A program made the position numbers and the translations under genes. From the NCBI RefSeq assembly GCF_023184515.1, contig NZ_JAAHBP010000004.1:1-64000 (forward strand): a stretch of DNA of 64,000 nucleotides. Reading direction: 5' to 3'. The DNA is from Streptomyces sp. D2-8. GTDB taxonomy: Bacteria; Actinomycetota; Actinomycetes; Streptomycetales; Streptomycetaceae. Positions 34,170-43,518 of this stretch are shown piece after piece (positions within the stretch are counted from its first letter, which is position 1; every line of letters begins with the position of its first letter). Below the pieces are notes generated by a model. The model worked only from the letters and a program-made list of their open reading frames with translations, searched no databases and had not been told where the DNA came from.

Positions 34170-34189
34170 CTTCTACTGTGTTGTAGAAG
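34170..34189. promoter_or_regulatory. CTTCTAC-N6-GTAGAAG palindrome, copy 2
   Basis: Arms identical to copy 1 with spacer TGTGTT, 56 bases before the TerB gene. The AT-rich flank AACTTCTACTGTG suggests an overlapping promoter. Confidence 0.65.
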
Positions 34190-34245
34190 AAGCGCTGTCC
34201 GGAGCATCCCGGCCCGGGCATCCTCCCGACCCGTACGGAGTTCTC

Positions 34246-34701
34246 ATGGCCCTGTGGGACCGCCTCAAGGAGTCCGCATCGACGATGCAGACCCAGCTCA
34301 TGGCGAAGAAGAACGACCTGAAGAGCGGCGCCTTCCGCGACGCGAGCATGGCGATGTGCGCGCTGGTCGCCGCCGCCGACGGCACGGTCGACCCGTCCGA
34401 GCGGCAGCGCGTGGCCCAGCTCATCGCCACCAACGAGGTGTTGCAGAATTTCGACGCCGACGACCTGCGCCGCCGCTTCGAGGACAACCTCAACAAGCTC
34501 ACCGCGGACTTCGACTTCGGCAAGGTGAGCGTCATGCAGGAGATCGCCAAGGCCAAGAAGAAGCCCGCCGAAGCACGGGCCGTCATCCAGATCGGCATCG
34601 TCATCGGCGGCGCAGACGGCGACTTCGACAAGGACGAGCAGGCCGTGGTCCGCGAGGCGTGCTACGCCCTCGACCTGCCGCCCCACGAGTTCGACCTCTG
34701 A
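34246..34701 (+). CDS. TerB-family tellurite-resistance-like protein
   Basis: 151 residues, all-helical TerB fold. Two acidic metal-binding segments, CALVAAADGTVDPSERQRVAQLI and GIVIGGADGDFDKDEQAVVREACYAL, are the duplicated D-G-D/E motifs of the family, separated by a helical linker. TerB proteins bind Ca2+ or similar ions and occur in stress complexes linked to tellurite, phage and colicin resistance. No other ter genes (terC, terD, terZ) are seen nearby. The start is ATG 34246, the only one giving the family length; it has a weak ribosome site. Its promoter shares the palindrome found before the HhH/Spo0M pair. Confidence 0.88.
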   Translation: MALWDRLKESASTMQTQLMAKKNDLKSGAFRDASMAMCALVAAADGTVDPSERQRVAQLIATNEVLQNFDADDLRRRFEDNLNKLTADFDFGKVSVMQEIAKAKKKPAEARAVIQIGIVIGGADGDFDKDEQAVVREACYALDLPPHEFDL

Positions 34702-34716
34702 CCGACCCGGACCGTG

Positions 34717-34751
34717 CGGCGGGCCGACGCCCCTCCGGCGCCGGCCCGCCG
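34717..34751 (+). terminator. Hairpin terminator after the TerB gene
   Basis: CGGCGGGCCG (34717-34726) pairs perfectly with CGGCCCGCCG (34742-34751) across a 15-base loop, 15 bases beyond the stop codon. Confidence 0.8.
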
Positions 34752-35056
34752 TCAGGGGTCCTGAGCATGCCGACCACCATCACCAGGGGGCGAGGCACAG
34801 CGTGCTGCGGGCAGCCATCAAAGCCGCCACCCCGGTCAGCAACCGCGTCGCGGTCCGTGGACGGTACCGGCGCGACCGCCCCCGGCACGGAACGGCCGTC
34901 GGTCCCCACGCCCGAACGGACCGAGCGCACGGGTGGTACGCCGCCGAAGGACAGCGGCGCGTAGACCCTGCTCACCCCGGGCATCGTCGCCACGTTCATC
35001 GGCACGGCCATAGCCGGTGAGCCGGAGGTGGGCACTTGACCACCGGGGGTCCTGCG
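34752..35056. other. Intergenic stretch without a supported gene
   Basis: About 300 bases. One frame at the right end (34965-35039, +) reads TLLTPGIVATFIGTAIAGEP before a stop and could be the tail of a lost membrane gene, but no start or family match supports it. Confidence 0.4.
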
Positions 35057-35500
35057 TCAGAGGGGGAGGTCTTCGGGGAGTACCCGGAACGCCTTGTAGC
35101 GGCCCAACGGGCGTACGGCCCGGACGTCTCGTCGGTCGAGGGTGAGAATCGCGTCCGTGTCGTAGTCGGCGGCAAGTGCCACGTTCACCGCGTCGGCGAG
35201 ATCGAGGTCCAGCGCGCGGTAGCGGACACGGACAGACTGGGCGGCGCCCAGGTGGTCCTCCGTGATCTCCGGCATGACGACACGACCCCGGCTCATCCAG
35301 CGCCGCAGGTCGTCGACCGCGCTGAGGGCAGCCTCCCTGCCGAGCTCACGCGTCGCCACGTGATCCAGTTCGGCGAGCAGGAGCGGGGACATGACCAGCA
35401 GGCCCGCCGCCATGATCGCCTCGTTCGCCGCCCGGTGTTCCGCATGAGCCGAGTCCAGGGCCGCCAGCAGGCCGGACGTATCGGCGACAACAATGATCAC
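35057..35500 (-). CDS. PIN-domain toxin (VapC-like)
   Basis: 147 residues with the PIN fold. The acidic residues expected for Mg2+-dependent RNase activity are visible: Asp in VVADTSGLLAALD near the N-terminus, Glu in LLLAELDHVATRELG, Asp in DLDLADAVNVALA and Asp in DAILTLDRRD. The GTG start overlaps the antitoxin stop as GTGA, the usual coupling in vapBC operons. VapC toxins cut tRNA or rRNA when freed from VapB. Confidence 0.88.
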   Translation of the reverse strand: MIIVVADTSGLLAALDSAHAEHRAANEAIMAAGLLVMSPLLLAELDHVATRELGREAALSAVDDLRRWMSRGRVVMPEITEDHLGAAQSVRVRYRALDLDLADAVNVALAADYDTDAILTLDRRDVRAVRPLGRYKAFRVLPEDLPL

Positions 35501-35757
35501 GCGGCGGATCCGGCACCCGAGCCGGTCTCACGCCCGGCGGCTTCGGCGACCGTGTCGCGGACCTGCGGCTTGGACAGCGTGCGCCCCGGCCCTTCGAAGG
35601 TGCGGGAGAACAGCGGCTCGTCCCAGACCCGGTTCGCCATGGCTGCAAGGTGGATGCCCTGGCGGATGATCTCGGCCTCGCTTATACCTCGACGCTTGGC
35701 GGCCTCCTTGATGATGGCCAGGTCCTCGGGGTCCGCGTAGACGTTGGTGCGCTTCAT
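35497..35757 (-). CDS. VapB-like antitoxin (ribbon-helix-helix)
   Basis: 86 residues. The N-terminus MKRTNVYADPEDLAIIKEAA has the beta strand and first helix of a ribbon-helix-helix DNA-binding domain, continued by KRRGISEAEIIRQGIHLAA. The C-terminal half (ANRVWDEPLFSRTFEG and onward) should wrap the toxin. ATG 35757 gives the family N-terminus; ATGs at 35763 and 35784 are also in frame. Two direct CATGTACC copies overlap these upstream codons and are a likely autoregulatory site. Confidence 0.85.
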   Translation of the reverse strand: MKRTNVYADPEDLAIIKEAAKRRGISEAEIIRQGIHLAAMANRVWDEPLFSRTFEGPGRTLSKPQVRDTVAEAAGRETGSGAGSAA

Positions 35758-35786
35758 GGACATGTACCAAGAGCAGTCCATGTACC
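35758..35786. promoter_or_regulatory. Candidate operator of the toxin-antitoxin operon
   Basis: CATGTACC is repeated at 35761-35768 and 35779-35786, 18 bases apart (about two helical turns), the first within the palindrome ACATGT. Ribbon-helix-helix antitoxins often bind such repeats over their own promoter. Confidence 0.4.
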
Positions 35787-36170
35787 GGATTGATGTATCG
35801 GTCGGGCGGGACGCCGCTACGCGGCCGCCGGCTGTTCCGCGGAAACAGCGGCCGCCGGCTCCGCGGTGGCCGGCAGGTGTCACTCCAGCGGCCTTCCCGT
35901 CGCCCCGGCGAAGCCGACCGAGGCGCAGTGGCGGACCCATGTCCCTGACGCGCCGTGCGAGCAGGAGCGCCCCGACCGAAACGTTCGAAAGCCACCAGTC
36001 AGGTGGGGTGCCCGGGCTCAGCACTCCTCGACCAGAGGAGAACAGCATCCGGTCACAAGCGGGCAGGTACGGCCGTCTCGGGGCCAGTAAGGGGCAGGCC
36101 GGGGCGGGCATGGCCGAAAAGCGGTGAGATGGGCCGACTCACCGCAAACTGCCAGTCAGTTGGGGCCGCC
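35787..36170. other. Divergent intergenic region
   Basis: About 380 bases with no supported gene. GGAAACAGCGGCCGCCGGC and other GC-rich inverted repeats occur near 35830-35860. Promoters for the antitoxin operon (-) and the PAS-phosphatase gene (+) must lie here. In-frame ATG 36129 could extend the next gene by 14 codons. Confidence 0.4.
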
Positions 36171-38489
36171 ATGAGCGACACGATCACATCAGGGTCGACC
36201 GGCAGAGGAGGGGCTGCCGAGCAGGCCGGCCGCCGACGCGGCACCCCGGGCGGTGTGGGCACGCCCGGAACCGTCGAGGACCGGTTCCGGGGGCTGCTGG
36301 AGGCGGCCCCGGACGCGATGGTGATCGTGGACGACACCGGGACCATCAAACTCGTCAACGCCCAGACCGAAGCCCTCTTCGGCTACCACCGCGACGAACT
36401 CCTCGGCCGCCCCGTCGAGATCCTCATCCCCAGCCGATTCCACGCCCACCACGCCACCCATCGCGACGGATACGCCGCCACCCGGCAGGTGCGCCCCATG
36501 GGGGCCGGGCTCGAACTGCACGGACTGCGCAAGGACGGCAGCGAGTTCCCCGTCGAGATCAGCCTCAGCCCCCTGGAGACCGCCGACGGGCTCCTCGTCT
36601 CCGCCGCCGTCCGCGACGTCAGCGAACGCAAGGCCGCCGAGGAGAGGTTCCGGGCACTGCTGGAGGCGGCCCCCGACGCGATGGTGATCGTGGACGACAC
36701 CGGGACCATCAAACTCGTCAACGCCCAGACCGAAGCCCTCTTCGGCTACCGGCGCGACGAACTCCTCGGCCGTCCCGTCGAGTTGCTGGTGCCCAAGCGG
36801 TTCCAGACCCACCACACCCGGCACCGGGACGGCTATGCCGCCACCCGGCAGGTGCGGCCGATGGGGGCCGGGCTCGAACTGCACGGACTGCGCAAGGACG
36901 GCAGCGAGTTCCCCGTCGAGATCAGCCTCAGCCCCCTGGAGACGGTGGACGGGCTCCTCGTCTCCGCGGCCGTACGGGACGTCAGCGAACGCAAGGCCGC
37001 CGAGGCGCGCATCACCGAGCTCGCCGCCCTGGTCGAGTCCTCCCAGGACGCGATCCTCGCCAAGACGCTCGACGGCCGCATCACGTACTGGAACACCGCC
37101 GCCCAGCGGCTGTACGGCTACACATCCGAGGAAGCCGTCGGGCAGCACGTGTCCATGCTGGCCACGCCGGAGCGCAAGGACGAGATCACCCAGCTGCTGG
37201 AGCGGCTGCGGCAGGACGAGAAGATCGAGCATTTCGAAACCCTGCGGGTCACCAGCACCGGTGCCACGCTCGACGTCGACGTCACCCTGTGGCCGACCCG
37301 GGACGCCACCGGAGCGGTCGTCGGCGCCTGCGCCATCGTCCGTGACATCAGCGACCGCAAGCGCGCCGAGGCCGAACTCACCGAGCTGTACCGGCAGCAG
37401 AAGCACATCGCCCTCACCCTGCAGCGCAGCCTCATGGGCACCCCGCCCGCCATCCCCGGCCTGGCCGCTGCCAGCCGCTACCGGCCCGCGACCCAGGGCG
37501 CCGGCGTGGGCGGCGACTGGTTCGATCTGATCCCGCTCGGCGCCGGCCGGGTCGGTGTCCTCATCGGCGACGTCATGGGCCGGGGTCTGGAAGCGGCTTC
37601 CGTCATGGGCCAGTTGCGCTCCGCCGCCCATGCCCTGGCCAAGACCGGAATGCAGCCCCGTCAGCTCATGCAGGCTCTGGACGCGGTCGTCGCCGACCTC
37701 GATGTCCCCGACCAGCTGGTCACCTGCTGCTACCTGGTCATCGCCCCGGACGCCGGATCCGTCACCCTGTGCTCCGCCGGCCACCTGCCCACCCTCGTCG
37801 CCACCCCCGGCGGCGGCGTCAGCCGGCTGCCCGCGCCGGTGAACGCCCCTCTCGGCGTCGGCGACATCCTCTACCAGCAGTCCAGCGCCGCCATCGCACC
37901 CGGCGCCGCCCTCGTGCTGTACACCGACGGCCTGGTCGAAACCCCCGGCAGCGACATCGAGTTCCAGATCGACAAGCTCACCACGGCCCTCGACGACGCC
38001 TTCGCGCTCTCCAACGGCCTCGAGGATGCCGCCGACCACGTACTCGCCGCGCTGCTGCCCGACGCCGAGGGCCACGACGACGACGTCACCCTCCTACTGG
38101 CCCAGCTCCCCGCCGCCCCGCTGGACATCGCCCGTACAGAACTGCCGGCCACCGCTTCCGCGGTCTCCTCGGGCCGCTCCTTCGCGGTCGAGACCCTCAC
38201 CGCCTGGGGCTGCGCCCACAAGGCCGACGACGTGAGACTGCTGGTCTCCGAGGTCCTCACCAACGCCGTCCAGCACGCGCAAGGCCCTGTCGTCCTCCAC
38301 CTGCGCCGCACCGCCACCGAACTCGCCGTCGAGATCAGCGACCTCAGCCCGCACCTGCCCCAGCCACGGCTGGCCGACCAGGACGAGGAGTCCGGACGCG
38401 GCCTCATCCTCGTCGACGCCCTCGCCGACACCTGGGGTGTCCGCCCCGACGAGCTGGGGAAGACCACCTGGTTCGCCCTCCGGCTCTGA
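36171..38489 (+). CDS. Multi-PAS sensor PP2C phosphatase with anti-sigma-type ATPase domain
   Basis: 772 residues. PAS1 (about 38-158) and PAS2 (159-279) are near-identical copies ([20 protein letters not shown] in both), PAS3 (about 280-400) is diverged ([20 protein letters not shown]), and each ends in a PAC-like [16 protein letters not shown] motif. A SpoIIE-type PP2C domain follows (about 425-640) with [24 protein letters not shown] and [11 protein letters not shown]. The C-terminus (about 660-772) is a HATPase_c domain of RsbW type with [14 protein letters not shown] and [15 protein letters not shown]. This combination acts at the top of partner-switching cascades, coupling a sensed signal to sigma-factor release. 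It has no transmembrane helix, so it senses inside the cell. Confidence 0.93.
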   Translation: MSDTITSGSTGRGGAAEQAGRRRGTPGGVGTPGTVEDRFRGLLEAAPDAMVIVDDTGTIKLVNAQTEALFGYHRDELLGRPVEILIPSRFHAHHATHRDGYAATRQVRPMGAGLELHGLRKDGSEFPVEISLSPLETADGLLVSAAVRDVSERKAAEERFRALLEAAPDAMVIVDDTGTIKLVNAQTEALFGYRRDELLGRPVELLVPKRFQTHHTRHRDGYAATRQVRPMGAGLELHGLRKDGSEFPVEISLSPLETVDGLLVSAAVRDVSERKAAEARITELAALVESSQDAILAKTLDGRITYWNTAAQRLYGYTSEEAVGQHVSMLATPERKDEITQLLERLRQDEKIEHFETLRVTSTGATLDVDVTLWPTRDATGAVVGACAIVRDISDRKRAEAELTELYRQQKHIALTLQRSLMGTPPAIPGLAAASRYRPATQGAGVGGDWFDLIPLGAGRVGVLIGDVMGRGLEAASVMGQLRSAAHALAKTGMQPRQLMQALDAVVADLDVPDQLVTCCYLVIAPDAGSVTLCSAGHLPTLVATPGGGVSRLPAPVNAPLGVGDILYQQSSAAIAPGAALVLYTDGLVETPGSDIEFQIDKLTTALDDAFALSNGLEDAADHVLAALLPDAEGHDDDVTLLLAQLPAAPLDIARTELPATASAVSSGRSFAVETLTAWGCAHKADDVRLLVSEVLTNAVQHAQGPVVLHLRRTATELAVEISDLSPHLPQPRLADQDEESGRGLILVDALADTWGVRPDELGKTTWFALRL
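36283..37008 (+). repeat. 363-bp tandem duplication encoding PAS1 and PAS2
   Basis: Two in-frame units of 363 bases (121 codons), 36283-36645 and 36646-37008, are almost identical, including long runs without any difference. The high DNA identity, not just protein similarity, shows the duplication is recent or kept alike by gene conversion. Confidence 0.9.
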
Positions 38490-38581
38490 CCGGCGCAACC
38501 CGGCCTCCCGCACACGCGCGGCCGGCTCCGGCAGCGGCCCACAGCACCCGGGCAAGCCAGACGGCGACGGTGTGGACGGCG

Positions 38582-38938
38582 TCAGCCGAGTCGATGAGGC
38601 GGCGCCCCGGGCGGGACCTTCCACGGCGTGGTCCGCCGTCCGAACCAGTCGGAGAGGGCCGCGCCGCCCTGCAGCCCCAGGCTCAGGAACACCAGGTGGG
38701 GTGCGGTCGCGGACAGCAGGATGTCGGCGGCCTCACGGGGCATGACCGCCAGATCGGCCACCGCGGGCACCAGGCCTCCCACGTACATCACGAGCGCGGA
38801 GACCCCCTGCACCCGGATCCGCGCCGGGGACCACCGTGTGCGCGCCCTGTTCGGTGCCCAGCCGCGGAGCATGGCGATGCCGAGGGGCAGCAGCACCGCA
38901 GTGAACAGGCCGATCCAGCACCACAGGAAAACCACCAC
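38582..38938 (-). CDS. Small membrane protein, unknown
   Basis: 118 residues with three hydrophobic segments (WIGLFTAVLLPLGIAML, ALVMYVGGLVPAVADLAVM, LLSATAPHLVFLSLGL). GTG start at 38938 with GGGGAG seven bases upstream. It is convergent with the PAS-phosphatase gene. No family is recognised. The good ribosome site and membrane pattern support it as real. Confidence 0.65.
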   Translation of the reverse strand: MVVFLWCWIGLFTAVLLPLGIAMLRGWAPNRARTRWSPARIRVQGVSALVMYVGGLVPAVADLAVMPREAADILLSATAPHLVFLSLGLQGGAALSDWFGRRTTPWKVPPGAPPHRLG

Positions 38939-39199
38939 GTCCCACTCCCCTTCCGTGCTTCCTCCGCGCGAACTCTGCCCGATTCACGGTCCACCGTCAC
39001 TGCCGGAACCCGGCAGTCTCCGGCCGGCCGGGCGACCGCCGGTCGACGGATGTCCGGCCCGTGCGGCGAGTCCTGCCGCCTCCCGCGGCACCCGACGAAC
39101 CGGGCTTCACGACGTACCCGATCCGGCAGCGTTGCGGGCCGGAAGGCTGCCGGGCAGCGCACCAGCGGGTGCAGCCCGGCCGATGGCACGATTCCGTGC

Positions 39200-40756
39200 A
39201 TGACCAGCGGCCGAGAAGTGACCTGCCGTCCCCAGCAGACGCGCCTCCTGTGGTTCCTCGTCGGACTGGGGGCGGCCGGGGCGGGCCTGGCCGTGGTGCG
39301 CATGGCGTACTGGGGCGGGCTCGTCGACGGGTGGGCGTACCTGGGCCTGCTGGTGGCACTGGTGGGCCTCGCGTGCCTCTACGGGGCCACCGTCCAGGTG
39401 AGCGCCGACGCGTACGGCCTGCGCTCGCGGACGCTGCTGCGCCGTCTGAGCGTGCCGTGGCGCGACGTCACCGACCTGCGCGTATACGTGCAGTACGGGC
39501 GCCACGGACAGGAGTTCCACCGCATCAGCGTGATGCTGCGCGGCGGACGTGCGCGGCGCCTTCCGCTGCCGCTGAGCGGGTCCGTTGACGACCGGCCGGA
39601 CTTCGACGCGAAGCTCGACGCACTCCGCGCGCTGCACCGCCGTTACGGAACCCCGGAGTCGAGCCACGTCCCCGTCATCTCGTACCGCACCGCCGGGCGC
39701 GGCTCGGCCGTGTCACTGAGCCTGTGCGCGCTGCTGCTCGCGGGCGCGGGCCTGGCCGCCTGGTTCGTGCCGGTCGTCGAGTCGGAGAAACAGGCGTGGA
39801 CGTCGGCTGTCTCGTGCACGGCCGAGACGCCCGCGGCGGAACGCGGCCAGTGCCTGACCACCCTGCCGGCCGTGATCACTCGGACCGAGGTCGGCACAGG
39901 GAAACAGCGCAGCCGGCTGTACTTCGCCGACAGCCGGCCCCTGGAGCGGCTCTCCGTCTCGCAGGAGGGAGCCCAGGGGTTCCGGCCCGGCGACCGCGTC
40001 GAACTCACCCTCTGGCGCCGCCAGGTGAGAGAGGTCACCGGAGAACACCACGTGTGGCGCGAGCACTTCACCGGTGCCGGGGAGCTGGCCGTCATCGCGG
40101 CCGGGTGCGCCCTCGGCGCCGGCTATCCCGGCGCCCGGGCGCTGCTGCGCCGGCGCGGGCGCCGGCTGCCCGACGACGAGGTCCTGCCGTCGGCGCTTCC
40201 GTTCGCGGGCGCGCTCGTCGCCACGGCTCTGTGGCTGCTGCCGCTCTGCTACCTCCACCCCACGACCCTGCCGTCCTCTCCCGTGGCACTCACGTGGGCG
40301 GCCTCGGGCTCCCTGGCCACGCTGGGCCTCTTCGCCTGGGCCTGGCGCGCGACCCGCATCCGTACGCCCGGAGACGGCGCGGTGACCGGAGCGGTCCAGG
40401 AGCCCCCCGAGAAGGAGGTCTTCCTGGCCGCCCGCTTCCTGGAGCCCACCGACTACAACCCGAACAACTTCGGCACCCACATCGTCCTCGGCGGCGGCCC
40501 GCCCGCCATCACGCCCCACCCCGGCCCGGGCCGGTTCGCGGCACGCCGGATCCCGGTGGAGCGGCTCACCGTCACGGGCGTGCGGCGGCTGCGCGGCAGC
40601 GACGGCGACGCCGTCCCCAGAAGCTGGCACATCGCCGAACTCGACGACGCGGGCGAGCCGGTCCGCCTCGCGGCCGCTCCTGCCGATCTGACCCGCGTCC
40701 TCCGCGCACTGGGCCCTGCGAGGACCCCCGCGAGCGCCACGCACCGCGAGCCGTGA
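39200..40756 (+). CDS. Membrane protein with PH-like (bPH) domain, unknown role
   Basis: 518 residues. Two transmembrane helices at about 15-65 precede a soluble segment of bacterial PH type (VQVSADAYGLRSRTLLRRLSVPWRDVTDLRVYVQYGR). A third helix near 175-195 precedes an outer domain with two Cys (SAVSCTAETPAAERGQCLTTLP) that may form a disulfide, followed by three more helices (about 295-390) and a soluble C-terminal domain. This resembles large actinomycete membrane proteins of unknown function. ATG 39200 is chosen as the first start with a membrane-helix context; the ribosome site is weak. The very long open frame upstream is a GC artefact. Confidence 0.75.
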   Translation: MTSGREVTCRPQQTRLLWFLVGLGAAGAGLAVVRMAYWGGLVDGWAYLGLLVALVGLACLYGATVQVSADAYGLRSRTLLRRLSVPWRDVTDLRVYVQYGRHGQEFHRISVMLRGGRARRLPLPLSGSVDDRPDFDAKLDALRALHRRYGTPESSHVPVISYRTAGRGSAVSLSLCALLLAGAGLAAWFVPVVESEKQAWTSAVSCTAETPAAERGQCLTTLPAVITRTEVGTGKQRSRLYFADSRPLERLSVSQEGAQGFRPGDRVELTLWRRQVREVTGEHHVWREHFTGAGELAVIAAGCALGAGYPGARALLRRRGRRLPDDEVLPSALPFAGALVATALWLLPLCYLHPTTLPSSPVALTWAASGSLATLGLFAWAWRATRIRTPGDGAVTGAVQEPPEKEVFLAARFLEPTDYNPNNFGTHIVLGGGPPAITPHPGPGRFAARRIPVERLTVTGVRRLRGSDGDAVPRSWHIAELDDAGEPVRLAAAPADLTRVLRALGPARTPASATHREP

Positions 40757-40834
40757 CCGCCTCCGGCGGCCTGTGACGGCGACGGCCCAGGACGCTGATT
40801 CCCAGAGGGACGGGCAGGGCTGCGAGGACCGTGG

Positions 40835-41878
40835 CTACGGATGGAGGCAGGCTTCCCCCACGACCCGGACCCCCGTCTCCTCCCCCGGGCGGACGGACAG
40901 AGGACCCGCGACCCTGATGCCGACCGGGGTGTCGTGGCCCTTGACGGCCACGGTGACCATGGCGTCGTGGCCGAAGTACGCGACGTCGGTCACCGTGCCC
41001 CTGACCGAGCCGTCGGAGTCCGCGTCGGTCAGGACGAGTTGTTCCGGGCGGAGCAGGAGCGTCCCGGTCCGCACCCCCTCGGGCGGTGCGGCGAGGGGGA
41101 CGGCGCCCAGGGCGGTCAGGGCCGTGCCGTCCGCGTCGACGGTGCCGGGGAGCAGGACGGCATCGCCGACGAAGCCGGCGATCCAGGGATTGGCAGGGCG
41201 CCGGTAGAGGTCCTGCGGGGTGCCGCACTGCGCGACCCGGCCGTCCCGTACGACGGCGACGAGGTCGGCGGTGGACAGGGCCTCCTGCTGGTCGTGGGTG
41301 ACGAGGACCGCCGTGGCGCCGGTCGCCCGCAGAGCGGCCCGTACGTCCGACCGCACCCCTGCCCGCAGCGCGCTGTCGAGGGCGTTGAACGGCTCGTCGA
41401 GCAACACGAGTTGAGGGCTCGGGGCGAGCGCGCGGGCGAGGGCGACGCGCTGTTGCTGGCCGCCGGACAGCTCGTGCGGCATGCGGTCGCCGTATCCGCC
41501 GAGGCCGACCAGTTCGAGCATGGCGTCGGTCCTGCGCCGCCGTTCGGGCCGGTCGGTGCCGGTCAGGCCGAAGGCGATGTTGCGGGCCACGCTCAGGTGC
41601 GGGAAGAGGGCACCCTCCTGGGGCACGATGCCGATGCGGCGCCGCTCCGGCGGGAGGTGGACGCCCGGCCCGCTCAGGAGCCGGCCGCCGAGTCGCACGG
41701 TGCCCGCGTCGGCGCGCAGGAACCCGGCGACGATCCGCAGCAAGGTGGTCTTGCCGCAGCCGGAGGGGCCGAGGACGGCGGCCAAGGTGCCCGCGGGAAC
41801 GGTGAGTTCGAGCCCGCGCAGGATCGGCTCCCCCGCTCCGTAGGACTTGGTGAGCCCTTCGACGTGCAGTTCGTTCAT
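40835..41878 (-). CDS. Iron(III) ABC transporter ATPase
   Basis: 347 residues. Walker A GPSGCGKTT (about 36-44), Q-loop IVPQEGALFPHLSVARNIAFGL, signature LSGGQQQRVALARAL, Walker B LVLLDEPFNALD and the switch His in VLVTHDQ are all intact. The C-terminal TOBE-like domain (about 250-347) places it in the FbpC/PotA-type family. The ATG overlaps the permease stop by ATGA. With the permease and lipoprotein upstream it forms a complete Fe3+ importer controlled from the iron box at 44679. It energises uptake at the inner face of the membrane. Confidence 0.92.
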   Translation of the reverse strand: MNELHVEGLTKSYGAGEPILRGLELTVPAGTLAAVLGPSGCGKTTLLRIVAGFLRADAGTVRLGGRLLSGPGVHLPPERRRIGIVPQEGALFPHLSVARNIAFGLTGTDRPERRRRTDAMLELVGLGGYGDRMPHELSGGQQQRVALARALAPSPQLVLLDEPFNALDSALRAGVRSDVRAALRATGATAVLVTHDQQEALSTADLVAVVRDGRVAQCGTPQDLYRRPANPWIAGFVGDAVLLPGTVDADGTALTALGAVPLAAPPEGVRTGTLLLRPEQLVLTDADSDGSVRGTVTDVAYFGHDAMVTVAVKGHDTPVGIRVAGPLSVRPGEETGVRVVGEACLHP

Positions 41879-43512
41879 GTCCGGTGCCTGCCTAGGAGGT
41901 ACGAGGGGACGGCGGACAGCAGGATCAGCGCGACCGCGTACGGGGCGGCGGCCGCGAAGGAGCCGGCGCCGGTTTCGGTCCACAAGCGGGTGGCCAGGGT
42001 GTCCATGCCGGTGGGGCGCAGCAGCAGGGTCGCGGGGAGTTCCTTCATGCAGACCACGAAGGTGAGCGCGGCCCCGGCGGCCACGCCGGGCGCGGCCAGC
42101 GGCACGGTGACCTCGCGCAGCACCTGCCACGGCCGCCGCCCGAGCGAGCGGGCCACGTCCTCCAGGACGGGCGGTGCCTGGAGCACGGCCGCGCGGGTGG
42201 CGGCCACCGCGACCGGCAGGAACAGCACGGCGTAGGCACCGACCAGCAGCGGGAGCCGCTGGTACAGCGGGTATGCGTAGCGCACGGCGAAGAACACCAG
42301 GGCGAGCGCGACCGTGATGCCCGGCAGTGCGTGCCCCGCGTACGCCGCCTGCTCCAGCAGACGGGCGCCGCGGCCCCGGTGCCGGGCGGCGATCACCCCT
42401 ACCGGCAGGGCGAGGACCGTGGTGAGGCCGGCGCCCGCCGCCGCGACCCCGAACGTCGCCCAGGCCGTCTCCGCGAGCCCGCCGAGGTCCAGGCCGGCCG
42501 AGCTGCCGACGGCCAGCCAGTACCCGAGGGTGGCCAGTGGGAAGGCGACGGCCGTGGCCGCCACCGCCCCGCACCACAGCAGGGCGGGCGGCCGCCACCG
42601 GCCGAGAGCGACCGGGAGAGCCGGGCGGGCGGTGCCGGTACCGGTCCTGGCGTGCCCGGCGCGTCCGCGCGTACGGGCCTCGGCGGCCACCAGCGCGATC
42701 GTCATCACGACCAGCACCACGCTGAGGGCGGCGGCCGGGGTCCGGTCGAAGGAGGCGCGGTACGAGGTGTGGATGGTCAGGGTGAAGGTGTCGTACCGCA
42801 TGAGGGACACCGCGCCGAAGTCGGAGAGCACGTACAGGGCGACGAGCAGCGCTCCGCCCGCGGCGGCCGGTCGCAGCTGCGGGAGCGTGACCTTGGCGAA
42901 CGTCCGCAGCGGCCCGTGCCCGAGGGAGCGGGCGGCCTCCTCCTGGGCCGGGTCGATGCCTCGCAGCGCGGCGGCGACCGGCAGATGGACGTACGGGAAG
43001 CTGACCAGCGTCAGGGCGAGTGCGGCGCCGCCGAACCCGGCGAGGCCCGGCACGGCCGACAGCCAGGCGAACGCGGCGACGTAGCTGGGCACGGCCAACG
43101 GCAGTGTGGCCAGCACCGACCAGGCGCGGGCTCCGGGCAGCGTGGTGCGCACGGTCAGCCAGGCCAGCGACACTCCCAGCACCAGGCAGGCCGCCACGAC
43201 CACGACGGTCAGGCCGAGGCTGCGGCCGAGGAGGTGCAGGGTGCGTGCGTCGGCGACGACGTCCCAGGCGAAGGCCGGGCCGCGTTCCAGGGCGCGGACG
43301 GCGAGGTAGCCGAGGGGCAGCAGGGCGAAGAGGGCGGCCACGCAGGCGGGGACGAGCAGGACCAGAGGTGGCCTGCGGCCGGCGGTACGCGTCCTTCCGG
43401 GCGCGCGGGTCGCCGGTGGGCGGACCGGGCGGCCCCGGTCCGCCCCGCGCTCACGCCCGTCCGGGGCGGGGGCTCCGGCCGGGCGGCGCGAGGTGGGCGG
43501 TGAGGTGGGCAC
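41875..43512 (-). CDS. Iron(III) ABC transporter permease (FbpB/SfuB type, fused halves)
   Basis: 545 residues with about twelve transmembrane helices. Two internal halves each carry the cytoplasmic EAA loop: EEAARSLGHGPLRTFAKVTLP and LEDVARSLGRRPWQVLREVTVP. This is the usual single-chain permease of FbpABC-type ferric iron importers. A polar, Arg/Pro-rich N-terminus of about 45 residues precedes the first helix. GTG start at 43512, six bases after the lipoprotein stop; the ATPase start overlaps its end. Confidence 0.92.
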   Translation of the reverse strand: MPTSPPTSRRPAGAPAPDGRERGADRGRPVRPPATRAPGRTRTAGRRPPLVLLVPACVAALFALLPLGYLAVRALERGPAFAWDVVADARTLHLLGRSLGLTVVVVAACLVLGVSLAWLTVRTTLPGARAWSVLATLPLAVPSYVAAFAWLSAVPGLAGFGGAALALTLVSFPYVHLPVAAALRGIDPAQEEAARSLGHGPLRTFAKVTLPQLRPAAAGGALLVALYVLSDFGAVSLMRYDTFTLTIHTSYRASFDRTPAAALSVVLVVMTIALVAAEARTRGRAGHARTGTGTARPALPVALGRWRPPALLWCGAVAATAVAFPLATLGYWLAVGSSAGLDLGGLAETAWATFGVAAAGAGLTTVLALPVGVIAARHRGRGARLLEQAAYAGHALPGITVALALVFFAVRYAYPLYQRLPLLVGAYAVLFLPVAVAATRAAVLQAPPVLEDVARSLGRRPWQVLREVTVPLAAPGVAAGAALTFVVCMKELPATLLLRPTGMDTLATRLWTETGAGSFAAAAPYAVALILLSAVPSYLLGRHRT

Positions 43513-43518
43513 GGCGGA

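Noticed and set aside
34965..35039. A short hydrophobic reading frame before the toxin gene
   Set aside because: It has no start codon or ribosome site and only 24 codons; it could be debris but cannot be supported.
36189..38075. A 628-codon minus-strand frame opposite the PAS-phosphatase
   Set aside because: The composition is low-complexity Gly/Asp/Glu/Val; it is a mirror of the tandem PAS domains, not a gene.
37769..40756. A 995-codon frame beginning inside the PAS-phosphatase gene
   Set aside because: The segment before 39200 is an out-of-frame reading of the phosphatase and intergenic DNA. The membrane protein proper begins at 39200.
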